From NCBI GenBank assembly GCA_003646045.1, contig QNDV01000024.1:1-13123 (forward strand): a stretch of 13,123 nucleotides of DNA, read 5' to 3'. The notes under the pieces were generated by a model. It was given only the letters and a program-made list of their open reading frames with translations. It did no database searches and was not told where the DNA came from. A program made the translations under genes and the position numbers. Shown here piece by piece: positions 6,256 through 13,123 of this stretch (its first letter is position 1; every line of letters starts with the position of its first letter). The stretch comes from a bacterium (lineage in GTDB: Bacteria; Krumholzibacteriota; Krumholzibacteria; LZORAL124-64-63).

Positions 6256-9120
6256 GTGTCGCTTGTGCTCATAGATGGTACGGCACTGGCCTACCGCTCC
6301 CACTATGCCTTCGCCAAGCGCCCGCTGACCGCTCCGGACGGCGAGATCACGTCCGTGGCCTTCGGCTTCTGCAACAGCGTGTTGCGCCTTATCGAAACCC
6401 GCAAACCGCAGCGTATCGCGGTGGTCTTCGATATGAAGGGCCCCAACTTCCGCCACGAGATGTACCCTGACTACAAGGCCCACCGCAAACCCATGCCCGA
6501 GGAACTGGCGGCGCAGTTGCCCCGCCTGGACGAACTGCTGTCAGCGTGGGGTCTGCCCGTATATCGGCAGGGGGGGGTGGAGGCGGACGACGTGATCGCC
6601 ACCATGGCCCGGCGCTCGGCCCAGGCAGCCGATCCACCGGACCGGGTCTGGCTGTACTCGGGCGACAAGGACTTCATGCAGTTGCTGGATGGGCGCATCG
6701 GCATGCTCAAGCCGGGGCGTCGCGGAGACGAGATCACCGAACTCACTGCTGATGGCGTGCGTCGCAAGTTCGGCCTGGAACCGGCCGATCTCGTGCAGGT
6801 CTTTGCCCTGGCAGGAGACAAGTCCGACAACATTCCCGGCGCACCGGGCGTGGGGGACAAGACGGCCCTCAAGCTCATCACGGAATTCGGAGACCTGGAA
6901 GGACTTTATGCCGGGCTCGAGAAGAGCAGACTTACCCCCCGGTTGAAGCGTGTCCTGGGTGAGAATCGCGAACAGGTATTCCTCTCACGGGATCTCTTCG
7001 TCATTCGTGACGATGTGGATATGGAGGTGGACTGGACGGCTATGGACCCGGTCCTGCCCACGGGAACGAAGGCCGCGGCGCTGTTGCAGGAACTGGGGTT
7101 GCGGCGGGTGCAGGAATTGGCGCAGAAACTGGTCAGGGCCCACGATGCCGCACCGTCTGCGGGACGGGTCTCGAGCAAGCAGACAGGCAGGGAGCCGCAG
7201 CCCGGCAAGTCCCAGCCGGCAGCCCCCGCTGATGCGATCGACCAGTGGTCAGAGCGTCGCACGGCGCGTGGCTATCAGCTCCTGGCCACGGATGACGACC
7301 TGACCCGGTGGCTGGCCCGGCGAGATCCCGCCCGACCACTGGCCGTAGATACCGAGACCGACGGTTTGCGACGTGACACGGCTCGCCTGGTGGGGGTCTG
7401 CCTGGCGGGTTGGGACCTGGAGGGACAACGGCTGCCCCCGGCCTACGTGCCGGTGCTCTGGCGGGAAACAAACGGCGAGTCGGCGGGCGGTACGCTCTTT
7501 CCCGTGGGACCCGAGGAAACACGACTCGCCAGCGTGCGGGACCTGTTGGCCCCGGTGCTGGCCGATACCGGTTGCCTGAAGGTGGGCCAGAACCTGAAAT
7601 TCGACCGGTGGATCCTGGAACGCCACGGTATGCCCCTGGGCGGCAGGTGCTGCGATACCATGCTGGCCTCGTATGTCCTGGACCCGGGTCGCCAGAGCCA
7701 CGGTCTGGATGCCCTCGTGGTGGAGTTCCTGGATCATGTCATGATGCCCTACGGCGACCTCTTTGCCGCCGGTGATCGCCTGCGGGACATCCTGGCCGTG
7801 GATCCGGACCGATTGGCATTGTACGCGGCCGAGGATGCCGACTACACGCTGCGGCTGTCGGAAGTGCTGCTGCCGCTGCTCAAGGAGAGCGGGCTGGAAG
7901 GATTGTTCGAGGATCTGGAGATGCCCGTCTCGAGCGTGTTGCTGCGGATGGAGCGCCACGGCATCAAGCTGGACCTGCCCTTCCTGGCGGACCTGAAACG
8001 GGAGTTCGAACAGGAACTGGAACGCCTGCAGCAACAGATCCACGAATTGGCCGGGGAACCTTTCAATATCCAGAGTCCGAAACAGCTGGCGGTGATTCTC
8101 TTCGAGAAGCTCGGACTCAAGCCGGTCAAGAAGACGGCCACCGGCTGGAGCACCGACGTCTCGGTATTGACCCGCCTTTCCGCTGAACATCCCCTGCCCG
8201 CGGCCATCCTCGAGTTCCGCCAGGTAGCCAAGCTGCAAAATACCTATGTGGAGACGTTGCCCATGCTGGCCCATCCCGCTACGGGCCTCGTCCACACGTC
8301 ATACAACCAGGCGGTGGCCGCGACGGGACGTCTTTCCAGCAGTGATCCCAACCTGCAGAACATACCGATCCGCACCGAGCTGGGCCGCCGCATACGCCGT
8401 GCCTTCATACCGCGCGCGCCGGACAACGTGTTCCTGTCGGCGGACTACTCCCAGGTGGAATTGCGGCTGCTGGCCCACCTGGCCGAGGACCCCGGATTGC
8501 TGGCGGCCTTCCGCGAAGGCGCCGACGTACATCGGCGCACGGCGGCGCTCATTGCCGGCATATCCGAAGACGAGGTAACCCCGGATATGCGGGGACGGGC
8601 CAAGGCCATCAATTTCGGAGTGATCTACGGCATGGGGGCGCGGGCTCTCGCCCGCCAGATCGAAGTGACGGTGAAGGAGGCCGCGGCCTTCATCGAGTCC
8701 TACTTCGCCACCTATCCGGGCGTCCGTTCCTTTATCGAGAGCACAAGAGAGAGTGCGCGCGACGCAGGATCCGTTGTGACCATGCTCGGGCGGCGCAGGC
8801 TGCTGCCGGACATCCTGGCGGAGAATCCCGGTGTCCGCTCCTTCCAGGAACGCGCGGCGGTGAATACCCCCATCCAGGGCACGGCGGCGGATCTCATCAA
8901 GTTGGCCATGCTGCGCATCGACCACGAGTTGGCACGGCGTCAATTGAGCACCATGCTCCTGTTGCAGGTGCATGACGAACTGGTGCTCGAGGTACCACGT
9001 GGCGAACTGGACGAGGTGCGCGTACTGGTGCGCGAGGGGATGGAGGGTGCCCTGGAGCTGAACGTTCCCCTGGTGGTGGATATGCACACCGGTGGGGACT
9101 GGTCCGAGGCCCACGGATGA
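6256..9120 (+). CDS. polA: DNA polymerase I
   Basis: This family A polymerase removes RNA primers and fills gaps in Okazaki-fragment processing and excision repair. It starts at a GTG, with AAAGGAA about five bases upstream, and has 954 residues (E. coli 928). All three domains look intact. The 5' nuclease (about 1-290) has IDGTALAYRS (D7), FRHEMYPDYKAHR, EADDVI, SGDKDFMQL and the H3TH-region GDKSDNIPGAPGVGDKTA. After a Pro/Gln-rich linker, the 3'-5' exonuclease has DTETDG (D365, E367), GQNLKFD (D450) and YAAEDAD (Y523, D527), so proofreading residues are retained. The polymerase domain has motif A DYSQVELR (D730), motif B with R779, K783, F787 and Y791, and motif C VHDE (906-908). F787 sits where E. 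coli has F762, the position that discriminates against dideoxynucleotides. The stop overlaps coaE by the ATGA arrangement; a polA-coaE pair is common in bacteria. Confidence 0.98.
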   Translation: MSLVLIDGTALAYRSHYAFAKRPLTAPDGEITSVAFGFCNSVLRLIETRKPQRIAVVFDMKGPNFRHEMYPDYKAHRKPMPEELAAQLPRLDELLSAWGLPVYRQGGVEADDVIATMARRSAQAADPPDRVWLYSGDKDFMQLLDGRIGMLKPGRRGDEITELTADGVRRKFGLEPADLVQVFALAGDKSDNIPGAPGVGDKTALKLITEFGDLEGLYAGLEKSRLTPRLKRVLGENREQVFLSRDLFVIRDDVDMEVDWTAMDPVLPTGTKAAALLQELGLRRVQELAQKLVRAHDAAPSAGRVSSKQTGREPQPGKSQPAAPADAIDQWSERRTARGYQLLATDDDLTRWLARRDPARPLAVDTETDGLRRDTARLVGVCLAGWDLEGQRLPPAYVPVLWRETNGESAGGTLFPVGPEETRLASVRDLLAPVLADTGCLKVGQNLKFDRWILERHGMPLGGRCCDTMLASYVLDPGRQSHGLDALVVEFLDHVMMPYGDLFAAGDRLRDILAVDPDRLALYAAEDADYTLRLSEVLLPLLKESGLEGLFEDLEMPVSSVLLRMERHGIKLDLPFLADLKREFEQELERLQQQIHELAGEPFNIQSPKQLAVILFEKLGLKPVKKTATGWSTDVSVLTRLSAEHPLPAAILEFRQVAKLQNTYVETLPMLAHPATGLVHTSYNQAVAATGRLSSSDPNLQNIPIRTELGRRIRRAFIPRAPDNVFLSADYSQVELRLLAHLAEDPGLLAAFREGADVHRRTAALIAGISEDEVTPDMRGRAKAINFGVIYGMGARALARQIEVTVKEAAAFIESYFATYPGVRSFIESTRESARDAGSVVTMLGRRRLLPDILAENPGVRSFQERAAVNTPIQGTAADLIKLAMLRIDHELARRQLSTMLLLQVHDELVLEVPRGELDEVRVLVREGMEGALELNVPLVVDMHTGGDWSEAHG

Positions 9121-9731
9121 TGCGCTGGGTGGTAACCGGCCCCGCGGGAGCGGGCAAGTCCCTTTTCACGGCGGCGTTGGCCGACCTGGGGGCTGCCGTG
9201 GTGGACGGTGACAAACTGGGCCACGAGATCCTGGCCAGACCGGAAGTGGCCGCCCGCGTGGCCGAGAGCTTCGGCGCGGAAATGGTCGCCCACGGTGTCG
9301 TGGACCGGTGCAGGCTGGGCAATCTGGTCTTCCAGGACCCGGGGGCACTGGCGAAACTCGATTCCCTGACCCACGAACCCCTGTCCGTCCTGATGGAGGA
9401 GCGCCTGGCGGCGTGTGTACGTCCCCAGGGACCGCCGCTTGCCGTGCTGGATGCCGCCGTGTATTTTCTCTTGCCGTCGCCACCGACTTCGGATCTGGTG
9501 ATCCTGGTGGATGCGCCGGCGGAGTTGCGGATTGCCCGTCTGGTACAAAGGACGGGGCTGGCGCCGGCCGTGGCCGGTGCCCGTGTCACCGCCCAGCAGG
9601 GAATGTCCACAGGCTGGCAACGCGCGGACCTGACAGTAACCAATGACGGTACCCCGTCCGACCTGCAACACGCCGCGCGGCGTATCTGGATGCAGCGTGG
9701 GCCGGGGATTAACGACGAGCCGAAGGATTGA
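9117..9731 (+). CDS. coaE: Dephospho-CoA kinase
   Basis: CoaE phosphorylates the ribose 3'-hydroxyl of dephospho-CoA, the last step of coenzyme A synthesis. The protein has 204 residues, the usual size. The P-loop is GPAGAGKS (8-15), followed by VVDGDKLGH (D30, D32, H36), matching the family's DxDxxxH. RLGNLVF, the lid-region RLVQRTGL and the closing ADLTVTNDGTPSDL all correspond to CoaE blocks. Some positions diverge: the usual THP motif reads THEP, with one extra residue, the core 'DIPLLFE' region reads DAAVYFLLP, and the family glutamine in the 'PxxxQxxR' element is arginine (PAELRIAR). The catalytic set still appears complete. The start is ambiguous between ATG 9117 (overlapping the polA stop) and the adjacent ATG 9120. 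Confidence 0.9.
   Translation: MMRWVVTGPAGAGKSLFTAALADLGAAVVDGDKLGHEILARPEVAARVAESFGAEMVAHGVVDRCRLGNLVFQDPGALAKLDSLTHEPLSVLMEERLAACVRPQGPPLAVLDAAVYFLLPSPPTSDLVILVDAPAELRIARLVQRTGLAPAVAGARVTAQQGMSTGWQRADLTVTNDGTPSDLQHAARRIWMQRGPGINDEPKD
9722..9727 (+). promoter_or_regulatory. Ribosome binding site of prfB
   Basis: GAAGGA ends five bases before the GTG at 9733, inside the last codons of coaE. It supports GTG 9733 as the start of the short upstream frame of RF2. Confidence 0.55.
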
Positions 9732-9732
9732 C

Positions 9733-10837
9733 GTGAAGGAATCGTTGGATCGCATTGCTGGCGCCCTGCGCCGGATCGCCTCCCTCAAGGAGGGTCTTTG
9801 ACTTCCCCGGCATGCAGGTGGAGTTGAAGTCCCTCGATGAAAAACAGGCCCAGCCCGAGTTCTGGAACGACCAGGAGGCCGCGGGCGTGACCATGCGCCG
9901 GGTGCGGTCGCTGAAACAGTGGATCGTGCCCCTGACCGACGCCACCGACCAGGCGGAGGAGTTGCAACTGCTGGCCGAAATGGCCGCCGAGGAGGATGAT
10001 TCCGAGGCAGCCGCCGAGGTGGCTGCGGGCCTGCAGGGCCTGGAGGCGGCGGTGGAGAAGCTGGACTTCCAGTTCCTGCTGTCGGATCCCGACGACGTCC
10101 GGGGCGCCGTGGTGGAGATCAATCCCGGCGCCGGCGGTACCGAGAGCCAGGACTGGGCCCAGATGCTCATGCGCATGTACACGCGCTATTTCGAGCGGAC
10201 GGGCATGAAGTTCACCAACCTGGACCTGCAGCCCGGGGCCGAGGCGGGCATCAAGAGTGTGACCATCGAAGTGGATCATCCCTTCGCCTTCGGTTACCTG
10301 AAGTCAGAGTCGGGAGTACACCGGCTGGTGAGGATCTCCCCGTTCGATGCCCAGAGCCGGCGGCACACCTCCTTCGCCTCGGTATTCGTCTTTCCCCTGG
10401 TGGACAACGATGTCGAGGTGGAGATCAATCCCGCGGACCTGAGGGTGGATACTTTCCGAGCCCAGGGCGCCGGTGGGCAGCACGTCAACAAGACCGACAG
10501 TGCCGTGCGCCTGACCCACGAGCCCACGGGCATCGTCGTCAGCTGCCAGAGTGAACGGAGCCAGCACCGCAATCGCGAGAGCGCCATGACCATGCTGCGG
10601 GCCAAGCTCTACCAGAAAATCATGTTGGAGCGCCAGAAGGAACGCGACGCCATCGAGGCCGAGAAGATGGAGATCGCCTGGGGCAGCCAGATCCGCAGTT
10701 ACGTCCTGCAACCCTACACCAAGGTCAAGGACCATCGTACGGACCATGAGACGGGCAACGCCGTCGCCGTGCTGGATGGGGCCCTGGACGAGTTCATCGA
10801 CAGTTATCTGCGTTGGGCGGGAGCCCGGCGCGCTTGA
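9733..10837 (+). CDS. prfB: Peptide chain release factor 2 (programmed +1 frameshift)
   Basis: RF2 recognises UGA and UAA stop codons and triggers peptide release. The gene is read in two frames. GTG 9733 opens a 22-codon frame (VKESLDRIAGALRRIASLKE then GL) that ends in TGA at 9799-9801. Ribosomes must skip T9799 and continue from GAC at 9800, so the coding sequence is 9733-9798 joined to 9800-10837. This gives 367 residues (E. coli 365). The shifted product runs DFPGMQVELKSLDEKQAQPE and carries the stop-codon-reading SPF motif (202-204) and the GGQ peptidyl-hydrolysis motif (247-249), within RAQGAGGQHVNKTDSAVR. The alanine in RAQGAGGQ matches the usual bacterial residue, unlike the threonine of E. 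coli K-12. One base separates this gene from coaE and 15 from lysS. Predicting a start inside the second frame (for example ATG 9755 or 9812) would lose the true N-terminus. Confidence 0.95.
9787..9802 (+). promoter_or_regulatory. RF2 programmed +1 frameshift site
   Basis: AAGGAGGG (9787-9794), then T, then CTT TGA C (9796-9802). This is the classical autoregulatory element of prfB: an internal Shine-Dalgarno sequence, a CUU slippery codon and an in-frame UGA followed by C, a weak stop context. When RF2 is scarce, the ribosome pauses and peptidyl-tRNA-Leu slips +1 onto UUU, so more RF2 is made; when RF2 is plentiful, translation ends after 22 codons. In E. coli the AGGGGG element is separated from CUU by three bases. 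Here AGGAGG at 9788-9793 leaves only two, while the overlapping GGAGGG leaves one. Confidence 0.93.
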
Positions 10838-10852
10838 GCCACGGAGGCCAGT

Positions 10853-12367
10853 GTGAGCGACAATAACAGTAATCCCGCGGGCAACGAGGACAGTGGCGCC
10901 GCGCAGAACGTGCACCGGCTGGTGGAGGGGCGTCTGGAGAAAATGGCGGAACTGGGTGACCATGTGGAGTTGTATCCCTTCGCCTTCGACCGCAGCCACA
11001 ACAGTACCGAACTGCGCGCCCAGGAAGAGCAGCTCACCGCCGACGGGGTGAAGGTGAGATTCCCCGGGCGCATCATGGCCAAGCGTGGCACGGGCAAGAC
11101 CCTGTTCGTGCCCATCGAGGACGAGTGGGGACGTATCCAGGCCTACTTCAAGCGGGACAATCTGGGGGAGGACCGCTTCCGCCTGGTGCACAAGCTCATG
11201 GACCTGGGCGACTGGATCGGAGTGGAGGGCACCCTCTTTCGCACGCGCACCGACGAGTTGACCATCCAGGTGGAGGATTTCACGTTCCTGGCCAAGGCCA
11301 TCCGCCCGCTGCCGGAGAAGTACCACGACATGAGCGTGGAGAACAAGAGCCGGCGGCGGTACCTGGACCTGGCCATGAACCTGGCCAGCCGTCAGCGGTA
11401 CAAGAAGCGCAGCGCCATTATCAGCGACATCCGCACCTTCTTCGCCGACGAGGATTTCCTGGAGGTGGAAACACCGGTGCTGCAGCCGCTATACGGTGGC
11501 GCCACCGCCCGGCCGTTCACCACCCACCACAATGCGCTGGACATGAAACTGTACCTGCGCATCGCCGATGAGCTCTATCTCAAGCGCCTGATAGTAGGCG
11601 GCCTGGAACGGGTCTACGAGATAGGCAAGGACTTCCGCAACGAGGGCATGGACCGTACCCACAATCCCGAGTTCACCATGCTCGAGTGCTATGCGGCATA
11701 CTGGGACTACGGGGACATGATGGATCTCACCGAGCGCATGTTGCGGCGCCTGGCCCGGGCTTTCGGTCAGGACGGGCACTTGACCTACCAGGAACAGGAG
11801 CTGGACTTCAATCAGCCGTTTGCCCGCCTGCGCTTCATGGATGCCCTGGCCGCCAAGACGGGCCGGGATCTCATGGCTGCCTCCACCGACGAGATCGCGG
11901 CGCTGCTCAAGGAAAAGGGCCTCAACCTGAAGAAGGGCATGGGCCGGGACAAGATGCTGGACGAGTTGTTCGCGGAACTGGTGGAGCCGGAGCTGATCCA
12001 GCCCACTTTCGTCATGGACCACCCGCGGGAGTTGTCGCCCCTGGCCAAGGGCCACCGTGATACCGAGGGTCTGGTGGAACGCTTCGAGCTGTTCGTCTGC
12101 GGCTTCGAGCTGGCCAACAGTTTCAGCGAGCTCAATGACCCGCGGGAGCAGCGCAGCCGTTTCGACGAACAGCAGAAACTGATCAGCGCCGGTGACGACG
12201 AAGCCCAACCCATAGACGAGGACTACCTGCAGGCCATGGAGCACGGCATGCCCCCCACGGGTGGCCTGGGCGTGGGTATCGACCGGCTGATCATGCTGCT
12301 GACCGACAGCAACAACATCCGCGACGTGCTGCTCTTTCCGCACCTGCGCCCCGAGGACGAAGGCTGA
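10853..12367 (+). CDS. lysS: Lysyl-tRNA synthetase, class II
   Basis: This cytosolic enzyme charges tRNA-Lys with lysine. The GTG start at 10853 is preceded by GGAGG (10843-10847) with a five-base gap. The 504 residues match the bacterial class II family (E. coli LysS 505). The N-terminal OB-fold anticodon-binding domain spans about 55-155 (VRFPGRIMAKRGTGKTLFVP and following). The catalytic core has motif 1 around EVETPVLQP (P208), then YGGATARPF, motif 2 FRNEGMDRTHNPEFTMLE (F261, R262, E264) and motif 3 GLGVGIDRLIM (D477, R478). The near-C-terminal stretch NNIRDVLLFPHLRPE is typical of LysS. The sequence is of the class II form, not the archaeal class I LysK. It follows prfB closely; in E. 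coli prfB and lysS are also adjacent in one operon. Confidence 0.97.
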   Translation: MSDNNSNPAGNEDSGAAQNVHRLVEGRLEKMAELGDHVELYPFAFDRSHNSTELRAQEEQLTADGVKVRFPGRIMAKRGTGKTLFVPIEDEWGRIQAYFKRDNLGEDRFRLVHKLMDLGDWIGVEGTLFRTRTDELTIQVEDFTFLAKAIRPLPEKYHDMSVENKSRRRYLDLAMNLASRQRYKKRSAIISDIRTFFADEDFLEVETPVLQPLYGGATARPFTTHHNALDMKLYLRIADELYLKRLIVGGLERVYEIGKDFRNEGMDRTHNPEFTMLECYAAYWDYGDMMDLTERMLRRLARAFGQDGHLTYQEQELDFNQPFARLRFMDALAAKTGRDLMAASTDEIAALLKEKGLNLKKGMGRDKMLDELFAELVEPELIQPTFVMDHPRELSPLAKGHRDTEGLVERFELFVCGFELANSFSELNDPREQRSRFDEQQKLISAGDDEAQPIDEDYLQAMEHGMPPTGGLGVGIDRLIMLLTDSNNIRDVLLFPHLRPEDEG

Positions 12368-12368
12368 T

Positions 12369-13123
12369 ATGGAGTTTGCGGCCTACATGACCCGGCGTTA
12401 TCTGCGCAGTCGGCGGCACAGTCGGTTCCTGGGCCGCAGCGGCGTCATCGCCATCCTCGGCGTGACCATCGGCGTGGCGGTGCGCAACATCACCCTGGCG
12501 GTGATGAACGGTTTCCATTCCGAGATGCGGCGCACTTTCGTGGAGAACATGCCCATGGTTTCGGTGATCACGGGACAGCCCGAGGGATTCCCCGAACTGG
12601 GCGCGTTGATGGATACCATCGGGGCCGATCCCGACGTGGTGGGGGTGGCGCCCTACATCCGCCAGGAAGCCGTACTCAGTGCGCGTCTGGGGCGCAGCCA
12701 GCTGCGGCACCGGGGTGTGGTGGTGTGGGGCATCGAGCCCCATCTGGTGGATACGGTGCAGCCACTGGCGCAGTACATCAGCCCCGGCCCGGAGGTATTG
12801 CGAGACCTGGGCACGGGCGAGGTGCCGAGGGTGATCCTGGGGGCGGATCTGGCCAACAGTCTCTATGCGGCGCTGGGCGACACGGTGATCATCACGGCTC
12901 CCAGTGGCGAACTGGATCCGCAGAAGCTGGCGGCGGAGAGCCGTAATTTTGTGGTGGCCGGCTACTTTGACACGGGCATGTACGAATTCGACAGTCGATT
13001 CGTCTATATCGACCTGGAGCCGGCCCGCGACTTCTTCGGCTACCATGAACGCGGTGCTACCCTCGTCGGCGTCAAGGTCCGGGACCTGATGCGGGCGGAC
13101 AAGGTGGCCGACAGGCTGGAGGA
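12369..13123 (+). CDS. LolC/LolE-type lipoprotein-releasing ABC permease (5' part)
   Basis: The frame opens at ATG 12369, one base after the lysS stop, with GAAGG (12359-12363) five bases upstream. It runs open for 251 codons to the window end. The N-terminus MEFAAYMTRRYLRSRR, then SGVIAILGVTIGVAV and LAVMNGFHSEM, is the hallmark of the LolC/LolE inner-membrane permease, which with ATPase LolD extracts outer-membrane lipoproteins and passes them to carrier LolA. After this first membrane segment comes a MacB-like periplasmic domain (from about residue 50), with VVGVAPYIRQEAVL, a VVWGIEP element and ILGADLA. The three C-terminal membrane segments are beyond the edge. Arginine 39 and asparagine 40 sit within or at the end of the first membrane segment, where homologues are normally hydrophobic. 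LolC and LolE cannot be distinguished here, so no symbol is given. Confidence 0.9.
   Translation, partial: MEFAAYMTRRYLRSRRHSRFLGRSGVIAILGVTIGVAVRNITLAVMNGFHSEMRRTFVENMPMVSVITGQPEGFPELGALMDTIGADPDVVGVAPYIRQEAVLSARLGRSQLRHRGVVVWGIEPHLVDTVQPLAQYISPGPEVLRDLGTGEVPRVILGADLANSLYAALGDTVIITAPSGELDPQKLAAESRNFVVAGYFDTGMYEFDSRFVYIDLEPARDFFGYHERGATLVGVKVRDLMRADKVADRLE

Noticed and set aside
9755..9799. prfB starting at ATG 9755 in the second frame
   Set aside because: The residues before DFPGM are not RF2-like, while the frame from GTG 9733 plus the CTT TGA C shift site gives the expected N-terminus.
1..13123. A novel defence, mobile or biosynthetic system
   Set aside because: I looked on both strands for transposases, integrases, direct-repeat arrays, toxin-antitoxin pairs and biosynthetic enzymes and saw none. 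Every gene but one is a recognisable housekeeping gene.

Overview
This window is a compact, GC-rich stretch of bacterial chromosome. All eleven genes lie on the + strand, and no two neighbours are separated by more than about 40 bases. Several are joined by ATGA stop/start overlaps (ftsK/rimO, bamD/nadD, polA/coaE). The owner is a Gram-negative-type (diderm) bacterium, because the window encodes a BamD-like outer-membrane assembly lipoprotein and a LolC/LolE-type lipoprotein-release permease. The gene order (accC, ftsK, rimO, envelope protein, bamD, nadD, polA, coaE, prfB, lysS, lolC/E) is not that of Escherichia coli. It looks to me like an uncultivated or little-studied diderm lineage, possibly of the FCB/Gemmatimonadota/Krumholzibacteriota type. 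That placement is an impression from gene order, not something the sequence proves.

Layout. Bases 2-235 are the C-terminal end of biotin carboxylase (accC). Bases 207-2591 encode a SpoIIIE-sized FtsK DNA translocase that starts inside the end of accC. Bases 2588-4084 encode RimO, the ribosomal protein S12 methylthiotransferase. Bases 4120-4812 encode an exported protein I do not recognise. Bases 4853-5650 encode a BamD-like TPR lipoprotein and 5647-6225 encode NadD. Bases 6256-9120 encode a three-domain DNA polymerase I with all catalytic motifs, including proofreading. Bases 9117-9731 encode dephospho-CoA kinase. Bases 9733-10837 encode release factor 2, whose reading frame is joined by a classical programmed +1 frameshift at an in-frame UGA. 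Bases 10853-12367 encode class II lysyl-tRNA synthetase. Bases 12369 to the window end carry the first part of a LolC/LolE permease.

The genes form a growth cluster mixing chromosome segregation and repair (ftsK, polA), translation (rimO, prfB, lysS), cofactor synthesis (nadD for NAD, coaE for CoA) and fatty-acid precursor supply (accC) with outer-membrane biogenesis (bamD, lolC/E, and perhaps the unknown protein). I see no convincing internal promoter, rho-independent terminator, tRNA, mobile element, CRISPR array or long repeat. The window is mostly ordinary housekeeping DNA. The points most worth a second look are the RF2 frameshift site, with its slightly shortened Shine-Dalgarno spacer, and the unrecognised envelope protein placed just before bamD.
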